From Symsagittifera roscoffensis (Eukaryota; Xenacoelomorpha; Acoela; Convolutidae): 64,000 bases of DNA. The stretch covers positions 8,130,027 through 8,194,026 of the forward strand of contig NC_087068.1 in the NCBI RefSeq assembly GCF_963678635.1. The letters run 5' to 3'. The notes beneath the pieces are model-generated. The model was not told the origin of the DNA, did no database searches, and saw only the letters and a list, made by a program, of their open reading frames with translations. How positions within the stretch are numbered: position 1 is the first letter of the stretch; each line of letters begins with the position of its first letter. Below are positions 39,101 to 48,664 of this stretch, piece by piece. Position numbers and translations under genes: made by a program.

Positions 39101-41240
39101 TAAGAGCCCTGCGCTGAACTTTGTCCACATCGGCCAATTCGGTCGAATTGGCACATGCCCATACCGGTAATGCGTAAGTAATTTTACTCTGCACCAAAAT
39201 TTTGTATAAAATATCAAGGGCAGAGATGTTCATACCAAATGTCTTTAGTCTATACAAAAGGTATATACTGCTGGTTACTTTTTTGCATAAACTTTTGATG
39301 TGCGATGAAAACGTAAGCCTGCTATCAAATAATACTCCGAGAATTTTAAGCTCTTCCACTTGCTCAATACCATCAAAAGCTTGTGGTACTAAACTAATGT
39401 CATTCGGTTTGACAGTCATCAGTTTTGTTTTTCCCTCGTTGAGTATGAAGTTATTTGTGGAGCACCAAGTTTTAATTTCCTCCAAAACTTTCATTGTGTT
39501 TTCGACCGAGCCGAACCCCGCTATCACAGAGTTTGCATCGTCCGCAAACTTTATAATTCTAGCACTGTTTGTACTCTCCAAATCCAAATCATAGCTTACT
39601 GTATTGAAAAGCGGCGGGCCAAGAACTGTTCCCTGAGGAACACCTTGGTTAATGCATAGCAAGTTCGAACGCTGAGAATTACTTTCCGTGAAAATTTTTC
39701 TGTCCTGAAGAAAATTTGCGATCCAATTGATTATGAATGGATTTATTTCCGGTCTAACTGATTGTAGCTTATCAATTATGATTGAATGCTGGGCTCTATC
39801 AAATGCTTTACTAAGGTCTATTGATAGTATCTGTATATAATCAGCTTTACTTTTCTGAAAAGAAGCAATTTCTTGCTGAAGACAAATCATAGCCGTTGTG
39901 GTAGACGCTGAATTTCTGAAACCGTGTTGGTTTTTAGGTAACCAGCTGTTGTACTGTGCTGAGATTAAGTTTTTCATAATAATTCTTTCGAAGAACCGAG
40001 AGATTACTGGGGTGATTGAGATGGGTCGATAGTCCTCAGGGCCCATAGGGGCTTTGCATTTGGCGATCGGAACTATTTTTGCAGTTTTCAGGAGTGAGGG
40101 GACTTTGGTTTGCAATATTGACAAGTTCAATATCTTTAACACTGGTTCTGCAAGCGAATGAGCGTTCTCCTTCCAGACCCAATACGGAATCTGGTCGGGT
40201 CCGGCAGCAGTTTGTTTTAATCGTTTGAGCTGGGAGTATATTTGCTGTAGTGAGACCTCTGGGGAGTCATAACCTGATACGTTACATACATGCGGCTCAA
40301 TATACTCCGTAGAAGTACAAATGTCCGCAAAGTATTGATTCAGCTCGTCTGGTTCGTGGTTTGCTGTAGAAGTTAAGTTTTTTCGGCCTGTTAAATAGTT
40401 CACTTCTTGCCACCAAGATTTGGTTCCACGTTTACTTTTTGTGAGATTCTTCTTTATCTCCATTTTGATAGCATTTTCTACTTCGGTTGAAATTCTGTCT
40501 TTTTTCTTCATGTGGTACTTTTTCTTGAGAAGCGATTTCAGCAGAGGAGTCATGTAATTGGGGTCTCTAGCTGAAAGACGCGCAGTTTTTATAGGACAGG
40601 TAACATCTAGAAGTTCAAGTAACAAGTTATTTAACTGGGTAAAGGCTAAGTCTGGGCAAGAGTAATCAATAAGGGACATATCTACTCGGTCCAAAGTGAT
40701 ACCAAATACTTCTCTGTTAGCAAAACTTGCTTTTCTGATTTTTTTAATATCGGCAGGGTAGTTTTTGAGAAAAACTTAAAGTTTTGCAAAAAGTGAAAAA
40801 CGTTTTCAAAACAACTCCATACATTTTATTTTCATTGCACCTGTCTTTCATCAAACAGGAAATTTAAGAAAACAAGCCAAGGAAGACATTAGAAGCAAGT
40901 ATTTTAATTGAAGCAAGTATTGCAATATCACAAACTTGGACCAACCTGGTCCATAAAAGTCCCTGCCTCTATTTGTAACGTCAAAAACTTTGAAGTTCAC
41001 TCCAATCAAAATTCGCTCATTATCAATTCCATTGAATGGGGTTAGATCTCCGACATAGAAGTCACGGTTCTTCATTCTTGGCAACAACTTCCGTTTCTCC
41101 TCATTTTGTTCCAGCTTACTTGATCTTAGCCAGCTTCTCAGAACATACAGAGATGCAGCAAGCAGTAAAGCACACAAGGAAACTCCGAATAAATTTACGG
41201 GACTGTTGACAATTGCCATAGCAATGTTACCCTCATCCAT
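36132..41240 (-). CDS. Membrane-associated progesterone receptor component-like (cytochrome b5 fold), 3'-partial
   Basis: ER-anchored heme-binding protein of the PGRMC (MAPR) family. Exons (minus): 41240-40946 (donor GTTGGT) and 36284-36132 (acceptor TTACAG, donor GTTAGT), in phase. Exon 1 has a short lumenal end, a single membrane helix at about residues 14-38 (VNLFGVSLCALLLAASLYVL), and the start of the cyt b5-like domain (FKVFDVTNRGRDFYGPG). Exon 2 gives DGPYHCFAGKDASRGLATMS, which carries the tyrosine equivalent to the heme ligand of human PGRMC1, then EWEMQFKG. Human PGRMC continues with a KYHHVG-type segment and acidic tail; that exon was not found to the left. The 4.66 kb intron contains a LINE and two composite repeats. 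An acceptor-like CCTTTCAG lies 38 nt before the ATG. PGRMC1 and PGRMC2 cannot be separated. Confidence 0.87.
36511..36582 (+). repeat. 18-bp minisatellite
   Basis: GTCAATCGAAGGCAGAAG-type units follow each other about four times, the last ones shortened, at the end of a partial R2 repeat. Confidence 0.8.
36660..37720. repeat. Composite element with tandem repeats, copy II (PGRMC intron)
   Basis: Starts with GGCCAGCTAAAGCTGG and GTGTTTGATAATTTTTGA. A 44-bp segment is perfectly duplicated (36692-36735 and 36736-36779). About five units of 145-175 bp follow, with the GGCGTAGCCGC..GGGGAGCTTCC and CTCAGATTTGGG boxes seen in copy I. It ends with CCTGTTTTAATCAAA. Confidence 0.75.
38255..40865. repeat. 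Composite element copy III, split by a LINE
   Basis: The left part (38255-38790) has the hairpin block GCGAAGCGGAGCTACGC, then TCGTATGTCTCGAT and GGCCAGCAAAAGCTGG and the first tandem boxes. The right part (40741-40865) resumes with CGGCAGGGTAGTTTTTGAG and ends CACCTGTCTTTCATCAAACAGG. The intervening 1.95 kb is the LINE at 38790-40740, so the composite element is older than the LINE insertion. Confidence 0.7.
38790..40740 (-). mobile_element. 5'-truncated LINE with open RT frame
   Basis: Carries an uninterrupted 608-codon frame (40694-38868, minus); coding sequence extends slightly upstream of this Met. RT motifs: NQHGFR about 255-260, IDLSKAFD about 292-299, QGVPQGTVLGP about 350-360, catalytic FADD about 383-386, then thumb (LKILGVLFDSRLTFSSHIK) and a C-terminal domain (ITYALPVWACANS). 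The endonuclease domain is absent and the element stops at about 40740, typical of incomplete reverse transcription. The 3' end is a pyrimidine-rich CTTTC/CCTTT tail on the minus strand (AAGGAAAGGAAAGG on plus, about 38789-38805). The open frame suggests a recent insertion. Confidence 0.88.
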
Positions 41241-41249
41241 TGATAGCTA

Positions 41250-43580
41250 AAGTAACCGCATTTCTGCCTCAAGCAATTCTGAAAGGAATACTCTCCAATA
41301 AAGAATCAAAGCTATACAATTAATTCAATAAACACCCTATTCTTTTTTCCTTTGTAAATCAGAAGGTCAGAAATTATCATGGCAACTGAAGTTCCTACAC
41401 TAGTCCTTCATCAAAGTTCATCCAGACAAAAAAAAACATTTAATTTCACAAACACAGAGAAGAAGCGGAGCTTCGCACCATTTGCGACACAAAAATGAAT
41501 GACTATGATTACCAGCAAATGAAAAAAATGAAGTTATAAAAATGGCAGAGGACAAAAAATCCTGAAACAAAATAACCCGCTTTATTAGAAACTTTACAAA
41601 AAGCTTTCAAAGTGCTTAAAAGAAACCGAATCTTTCTTCGGGACCTAAGCTGACAAAAATTAGCAGACAGGAAAGTCTAAAATATTCAAAAATTTCAAGT
41701 TTCCGCGAATACTGTTCCGGACGGAAATCGAACTTCTGGGATGTGTCATCTCAAGGATTGGTGTTACCAAGTCACAGTTGAACACTCCTTGAATTTAAAA
41801 AGAAAACAACTTTAATGAACCGCATGAAAAAAAAAAGTAAAAAAAATAGCAAAAACAATAGGCGAAATTACTTGAACTCAATTAGAGGCTCAAAACGAAA
41901 ATATGCTGAAATTTTTCTTATTTGAACAAAAAATGCCCCAATTTGAGGTAAATTTGGTGCTAAGGCAACTAAGCCGATTAAAAAAGCAAACAAACAGAAG
42001 TCCGACAAAGATTTTTAAACACGCGGACAATTTTCCTTACACAATAAAACAGGTCCTGGCCGGATTCCAACCATTGACCTGTGTATTTATATGCAGGTGC
42101 GTTACCTCTTCACCATATGCGCGAATTAACGCACGACCTTTGATTTGATATGAACCAATCAGTGCCGTGCGCGGACAACTTTCTTTGGAAGGGGGAGGGA
42201 TCGTTGAAAAAAAATATGCGGACCTTTTTCTAGGACAATCAATTTTGATTTCCGAGCTCTCCGAAAATACTAATAGGACCCTATTTTGAAGAAAACGTTC
42301 TGCACTGTAGGCAAATTTTTCAAAAAACAGGCCAAAAAAGGCAATTTTTGACTAAAAAAATTTCAGCGCTCTCCCCCCTCAAAACAAAGAATTTTTTAGC
42401 AAATGGAAATAAATTCCATGAGGCAAGTGTAAATCAATATCAGATTGGTTTTACATAATTTCACAATTCACATAATTAATTAATCATAGAAATCTCAAAT
42501 TAAGAAAGATATCAGAGTGCAGCTCAAATAAACTTGAAACCTTTCCATGACAGCTTATTATACGTTGTCAGTGTATTCTTCCTTAAATAGAGACAAGTAG
42601 TAATGCTTGACCCTTAGTTTAATTTTTCTGTAGGTTAGTACGTCATCAGAGGATAAGTTTTGACGCTTGTTAATCCAAATTGTTTTTTTTCTTTATCGTT
42701 TTTTATGGTAATCAGAAGGTCAAAAGTAACATAGTAACCGAGGTTACAGTCAGGAGTCCCTTCATCACGTATTCCAGTCAAAATCCTTGGAACTTTCTAG
42801 ATATGGAAGTGATAATGATAAAAGAAGATGACAAGTGTTTAAGTCCTTCTCAATTAAAATCGATACCGGTTACGTTTCTTCAATAAGAACACGCAACTCG
42901 ACACGAGAAAATATAATATACAAGTGTTACAAATGAAAAATTTCGTCGGAAGTAATTTTGTAATTTATTCTTCCGAGTACGCAAGCGACGTTCGCAACCT
43001 GTATTGCCAGGGAGATTTGTGACATTCGACCAGTATGGACGAAAATGCAGTTTCGGATTATTAGCAGCTAACCTTCCGAATTGGCAGTTTTGAAGGATTA
43101 ACGGTGTTATTCGGACGATTGGACAAAGCGTAAAGGCTAGAATATTCTGGTATTTTAAATTTTTTAATAATTTCGAACGATGACGTCATTTTTCTGAGAA
43201 ACGTCAAAAACGACCATTTTGGAAGAAATCTGAAATAAGATCAGAGATACTATTGTTGCGACGGAGACAACAACGATAATCGCGATAAAAAACAATGACG
43301 AGAATTGAACGAATAGCAGAGTTAGCAGAGACCGCTCCGAGTTGCAACGATTGTGTCGCTACAATCGTTGCAAGGCCATTCACAACAACGGTGAAGAGTA
43401 GAAACCAGCCTTCCGGAGAGGAAATAAGGGTGTTATTCCCCCGGATTCAGGAAACCGGAGGGGTCTCGGGACTTGGACTTATATCATTTTATACAATTTT
43501 TTAGCTTCCCTATGTCCTGAATTGAATTTATTTAACATCTGAATTCTGTTTCTGACGAGGAGAAGCTAGGAGTTAAGGGA
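41250..43580. other. Intergenic between PGRMC and the giant element
   Basis: AT-rich. Holds a hairpin-family copy at 41461-41476, tRNA-like fragments at about 41705-41765 and 42055-42125 (minus, GGTTGGAATCC B-box), and a 13-bp perfect hairpin at 43342-43373. GC content rises from about 42.9 kb on. No convincing gene. Confidence 0.5.
43342..43373. other. Perfect 13-bp hairpin
   Basis: TTGCAACGATTGT, loop GTCGCT, ACAATCGTTGCAA. It lies about 210 bp outside the left terminal inverted repeat of the giant element. Confidence 0.8.
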
Positions 43581-43581
43581 A

Positions 43582-43725
43582 ATGTAACATTCGCCCAAAT
43601 ACTACACAGCGACGGAGCGTAGAAAAAGTACCTATTAACGACTGGCAGGCATCAGTTACCTTAATTCCACTCGTTTTTCACCGTCTCGACCTTGCCAGTT
43701 GATTTTCTGGTCTGTTTAGGGCTAA
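43582..43725. repeat. Left terminal inverted repeat of the giant element
   Basis: Begins ATGTAACATTCGCCC. Collinear in reverse complement with 62695-62838: CGACTGGC at 43639-43646 and TTTCACCGTCTC at 43677-43688. It overlaps the end of the last accessory ORF. Similarity is blockwise, not perfect. Confidence 0.7.
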
Positions 43726-44693
43726 GTAAAAAGTTTCTTTAATCCGTTCGACCCAGAAATTGAGCACTATGACTTGCTCATAGTCGAAGTACGCTTCCCT
43801 GGCTTCTTCATTCACGAAGGGATTATACGCCATCATCGGTATGCCAGACACATATTGGAACGACTTCAGTTTCCCTAGTGTTGCAAAGTCTTTTTGTCCC
43901 CTGACCGTTTCAATCAACTCCCGGCTCACTTTCAATTCTTTGTTGGAATACCTTCTCACTTCTTCGAACTTGCGATAGCTCTCCATGTCATTCGACTCCC
44001 TATTTGGTACAATCAACGGCATATCCTGATATAGTTCCAGTAGTGCCCTAAGGAAGTTTCTTTCGCAATCAACTCCCTTTTGCCGAATGATCTTTATGCA
44101 TTCTCCCAAAACAGGAGTGGGGATACGATCCACCACGAACCTGACAAAGCAAAGGGAATCCTTACGCTTAGCCCATTCTATCGCGGAATCGTCTTTTGAA
44201 ATCAACGCTCGCAGGGCTTCCATCAACTCCAGCTCCTGTTCCTTTGATTTCAAATCATTACTGGCTTCATATTCCGCCTTCTTGATGCCCATCAAGCACC
44301 AAGCCAACCGTACTTGCAGGTCAGTTCTCGTGCACGGATGAGCCAGGTACGCTGCCACCGTCGCAGGTGCATACATCGTCTCGTCGAAGTATCTTTGGAG
44401 GGCCTTCCTCCAAGAGGTTTCCAGTAGTTTTTCAGCCCGATTTCGTTCGCTTCCGAGGACATTACCGTGCCGTATTTCTTCCGATTTAAGTTAGAATTCT
44501 CCGTAAGCCCTTTCAGATATTCCTGCATGGCTCGTTTCTCGCTCCAAGCCATCAGGTGTCCTCTCGCGTAGTTTCTCGCCTTCAACATCTCCACATAACC
44601 CCCTGCTGGATCTCCCATGTGGACCGATTCCGGCACAGTGACTCGACAGTACTCGACCACGTCGAGTTGTCCCTCCAGTTTCATCCGGGCCAT
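43678..44693 (-). pseudogene. Accessory ORF 5 of giant element, unknown, frameshifted
   Basis: Two overlapping frames, 44693-44292 (133 codons, MARMKLEGQL...) and 44376-43678 (232 codons, ...NRPENQLARSRR), read as one original protein of about 330 residues with a frameshift near 44390. The sequence is charged and helix-rich, without a signal peptide or membrane segment, and I recognise no family. It is the last ORF before the left terminal repeat, and its 3' end lies within that repeat. It starts 191 bp after ORF 4 in the same direction. Confidence 0.55.
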
Positions 44694-44883
44694 GTTGGTT
44701 CGCGAGGGCCTGTAATCTTCAAGTCCTCCAGATCCACACTGAGATGATCTCCATTTCTAGCTTAGTGTCTGCTAGGGTTCGTGCAGTCTTCTTTGACTTT
44801 GTGGCTGTCGTGGTCAGACCTGCCAAGAGCATAGGGGGTATCAGGTTCTCTTTTTCTCCCCCGGCCAACGTCGCACCATCTCC

Positions 44884-46238
44884 TTACCGGCTCTCGCCTG
44901 AACGACCTGCGCTCGTCAAAGAGGCCACCACTGCGCTGGCTTTTGACTTCACCACCCTCTGGTTCACGGCTCGACTTCCTGTCTTCCCTTTCAGCCGCTT
45001 CAGCCCCTTTCTGGCTCGTCTAACGGGTAATTTCTTCGTGACCTGCTGATCATCGGCACTGTCCTCTGTAATTGACTCGGTCAGAACATCAGACTCCATG
45101 GAGTTCATTATTTTCTCCAGGACCTCAAGCATAATGGGTTGGTTCAATCCCACCTTCATTATGGACTGCGTCCCATATCGTCGTATCACGTCCCATGACC
45201 TTTCCATGAAGTTCACTCGGCTCCAGGTTGCCCCTGTCTTATTTTCTAGTTCACTTTGGTATCTCTCCCATTCCTCTTCCGGCAGCGTACTCAGGAAGGA
45301 TACCCTCATTGACTCTTCAATCTTTCTCCTCCTTGGTGACTCATGGAGCATACTTTGTGGATCCCTATTTCGGCACTCTCTCGCCTGACTTATTGGGTCC
45401 ATCGGGGATAAGTCGGCCGACGCCTCTTTTGTAGGGGACATGAAAGATGATGTCGTCATCAGAAACAGACTCCCATCGACTTCCCCGTCGTCGTCTTCAC
45501 TAAACCGGTAATCCAGCAAGTCTCTTTCTAACGCTCCTAGATCCGTCTCACCCGGCTTTTCTGTCTTTCCCCCGATGTCTTCATCGTCCTGATCCATCAA
45601 CTCATCGTCATCCGCATCAGGTTTCGGCTTAGGTCCTGAAGGGCCTTGTCGTGTGTCTATGCCCGAGTCCGGCCGCGCCGGTACGGTCATGTCTCCTGCG
45701 TGATAAAACAATTCATCGTTCACCAGGAATTCTACGGACTCCTCTCCATGTGGTGCCAGGTCCTCTATCGTCATGTATGAGCCTCCTCTGCGCTCCTTTG
45801 CCACTTCCAGCATCACTACTTTCACTTCTCCTGACCACTTCAGTCTTGATAAGTCATCTGGGGGAGCATACACCTCGTTCCACATTTCAGCCGAGACCTC
45901 TGGTCTCCTGGAAGGTAGTGCTTTGATCTTTTCCTGCGCCAAGCATCAGAAAATGTGAAGTCAAACGTGTGCGCGGCTGCAACGTTCCAACTGATGAACC
46001 GCGGCTCCATCCCTTCACTCCACTTCAGCATTCTTTTCTCTGCATCACGAGCCGCTCCGATGCGAGGGGCAATGACGGGAGATGTGACTCCCAACAACAT
46101 CCTCCTTATCGGTGGATATCGAGGGCATGGGTCCGGCAGCGGCCTGGACCCAGAAAGCCACGCTTGCTGGTTCTCTTTCACGTGTGCGTAGGCTTCTGGC
46201 AAGAGTGGGACTCTCATTGCCGCTCCTGACTCTTTCAC
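44884..46238 (-). pseudogene. Accessory ORF 4 of giant element, unknown, frameshifted
   Basis: Frames 46238-45840 and 45942-44884 belong together, with a frameshift near 45940; about 450 residues in total. The first part is proline/arginine-rich (PLPDPCPRYPPIRRMLLG). The second has an acidic central stretch (DADDDELMDQDDEDIGG) and a very basic C-terminus (VRRARKGLKRLKGKTGSR), which may bind nucleic acid (inference). No family recognised. It follows the 768-codon ORF after only 15 bp. Confidence 0.55.
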
Positions 46239-46253
46239 TACTGGTCTCAGATA

Positions 46254-48560
46254 TCAGAGCTTCGGGTTAAACTGGATGTGGGAAAGGTCTTCGCGGCCCA
46301 TTCGGCACTTGAAGTTGTTGTTGAAATCCATCAACACCCAACCTGGCTCCGCTATTCTTCCGAACAGCCTGTCGTAGCTGGCCAGCCCTCTCAGCTCCTT
46401 CTGCTCTACCCAATTCAGCACGGAACAATCCACGACTGAGACCAGGTTGATATACAACACAGAATTCCTGTATGCCTTGACTTGCACGTCCGGGAACACG
46501 AAAGACATCACCGGTCCATAGACCACCGTGACGAATTCCCGCAGTCCGTGAATCAGAGCCAACGGATCGATCCGCATCATGACAGCCAAATCTGTCAGCA
46601 AGGGCATGCCACAATACTGCTTACATTCACCCGCATCCGTCGCCACCTTATCTTCTCCCGTGACACTTCTGTTCTGCTGCAAGAGATATTGGAGCAGGAG
46701 AGTCCTCCAGTCTTTCATTTTCCTGAGCGAGGCAGTTTCCAACTGCGCGTTGAACTCACGACTTGTTCCCTGGAGTTTTTCGGGGTAACGCAACAGCACA
46801 AGCAAATCACCCAGCCGACCGTAGGTCATGGCAATCAGAGTCAGGAGTCCATCCAATCTCAAATCTGCCAATGCTTGGGTGAAGAGGTTCGCCGGCCCCT
46901 TCACGAAATTCTCATGACCAAATGTCACGTAGAGGACTAATATCAGGCCAATCGACAGCTTCCTGATATCCTTGACGAAGCTCGCGATCAGGTTCCGAGA
47001 TGCCCTCGGATAGCACGTCGACAGGAAGGATGGCGTCCATCCCACTCCCATTCCACCCAAGATGGCATCTGATTGTTCATATTGTGCCCTCGTGGCTAGT
47101 ACGTCAGCTTGGAACTTGTCCAGCGACATCGTGTTTACATCCTGCATCAATTTCAACATCATACCCCCAGCTAACTCCCGGGCATCAAACAAGTTCTTGA
47201 GATACACGTGTATCTCTTTGATCACTGCCGGCGCATGCTCGAACGCTTCCTCTCCCAAGGTGCACAGTCTCGGCGACAAGTACAACCATATCTTGTTGTG
47301 CGGCTTCGTGCGCAAAGCCATTGCCATGAGATCTTCTTCCGCTGGTGTCATGTTTTTCCTGACTGTCCTTCCCTGTTCATTCTCTGCATGATCCATCTGT
47401 CTGAACCAGAGATCGTCAGCCACCTGTTGTACTAACAGATGATAGTCATCTACCCCAGGTCTTAACTTCAGCAATCTGGCGAAATTGGACAGCTCCAACC
47501 CCAGAACCTCATCTAACACCAACCGAGTTGTGCTACAATCTTTGAGTCCCTGTATGGCATTGAAAATGTCAGCCCAAACGGCAGGAAGCTCAGGTCGGGA
47601 TGGGTAATAATTGTTGGGGTCTATCACTCTGTTCGGGGCAGGAATTATCACGTTGAACCGTCCTTCTGCTATCGTTGTGACCATTGTGTATACAAACTGA
47701 AGGGGTTCTGGCAATGCAGCGTACCCTGGTGACAACACAAAGACCACCTTCACTACATTTTGGGTGAAACGTTGTTTTGCTGCTGCTTCTACCTCAGTCA
47801 TCGCCGAGAGCAATGTCATTATCGCCTCCCCTATGACCTCGTTGCTCGGGATCGACCCATCCGTCAGACGGGACAACAAACCCCTGCTTTGCAGATGATC
47901 ATTCGAGCCTGCAACCACTATCACCTGCGGCTCCATGCTGACCACCCTTCGCACACTTATCATCATGCCTATTGACTGTCCCCAGTCCAATTTAGGCGCC
48001 GTCAAGAAAATCATGTTTGGCCAAAAGAGAGAACGGGGCGTGTAGAGATAATCCGAACTGGCCACAATCAGGTACTTGGCAGCTTTCATATCCAAGGGAT
48101 CATAAGCGGCAAACAGTCCGTCACCGACTAGGGCCTTCAGTTCCCCGTATCTCCTGTCATCTCCATCCACCGTGTTCGTTCGGGGGTAGTCTCTTGAATA
48201 TTCGCCAGGCGTCTGACCGGGTGGTTTAGCAAACTGCCTGTACATCTTGTGATGCTTGTTATTAGGCTTGTTATCTGTCTGAAACTTGCCCTTGCGAGCA
48301 GGTGGCGTCAGCTCCCTGGCTCTCTGGCAGACGTCCGTAAGAGACCGGGTATTCAAAGGTCCAAAGGTGTTGTCCTGAGGCAATCCATTCAGGTCTGCGT
48401 GTCGGAGCGTAGTCGTGGAGCTGAACTGCTCCTGCTCTGCTAGCAGCCAATCCACGCCCGGTATCCGATATAGTCGCGACACTGTGGGACTTTCTCCGAC
48501 CATCATTCTCATTGCGTCCTCCCGACACGTCAAGGTATTCATGTTCAACTTCGTTGACAT
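46254..48560 (-). CDS. Accessory ORF 3 of giant element, 768 aa, SGNH-like landmarks
   Basis: A fully open frame of 768 codons. The N-terminal 130 residues are polar. A region at about 140-390 has the alternating hydrophobic strands of an alpha/beta fold: KYLIVASSDYL at about 163-172 where SGNH enzymes have GDSL, VIVVAGSNDHL at about 213-223 resembling block III (G.ND), and VDDYHLL at about 370-376 resembling the D..H of block V. The block I nucleophile context is unusual, so it may be a degenerate, possibly inactive, SGNH relative. The remaining C-terminal half is helical and unknown. The open frame beside a broken pol suggests recent function or chance preservation. Start 105 bp after the SGNH ORF. 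Confidence 0.6.
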   Translation of the reverse strand: MSTKLNMNTLTCREDAMRMMVGESPTVSRLYRIPGVDWLLAEQEQFSSTTTLRHADLNGLPQDNTFGPLNTRSLTDVCQRARELTPPARKGKFQTDNKPNNKHHKMYRQFAKPPGQTPGEYSRDYPRTNTVDGDDRRYGELKALVGDGLFAAYDPLDMKAAKYLIVASSDYLYTPRSLFWPNMIFLTAPKLDWGQSIGMMISVRRVVSMEPQVIVVAGSNDHLQSRGLLSRLTDGSIPSNEVIGEAIMTLLSAMTEVEAAAKQRFTQNVVKVVFVLSPGYAALPEPLQFVYTMVTTIAEGRFNVIIPAPNRVIDPNNYYPSRPELPAVWADIFNAIQGLKDCSTTRLVLDEVLGLELSNFARLLKLRPGVDDYHLLVQQVADDLWFRQMDHAENEQGRTVRKNMTPAEEDLMAMALRTKPHNKIWLYLSPRLCTLGEEAFEHAPAVIKEIHVYLKNLFDARELAGGMMLKLMQDVNTMSLDKFQADVLATRAQYEQSDAILGGMGVGWTPSFLSTCYPRASRNLIASFVKDIRKLSIGLILVLYVTFGHENFVKGPANLFTQALADLRLDGLLTLIAMTYGRLGDLLVLLRYPEKLQGTSREFNAQLETASLRKMKDWRTLLLQYLLQQNRSVTGEDKVATDAGECKQYCGMPLLTDLAVMMRIDPLALIHGLREFVTVVYGPVMSFVFPDVQVKAYRNSVLYINLVSVVDCSVLNWVEQKELRGLASYDRLFGRIAEPGWVLMDFNNNFKCRMGREDLSHIQFNPKL

Positions 48561-48664
48561 GTCCGTCTTGTACTGTCCCCAATGGCTAGGGTCTGATCAG
48601 TTCCAAAGCAGCACGCTGCCTGGTTCAACTCCCTCCGCTGGCACGGCGCTCGTAGACGGTCCTG

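Noticed and set aside
43295-43504. 69-codon ORF beside the giant element
   Set aside because: Spans a hairpin, no family resemblance, short.
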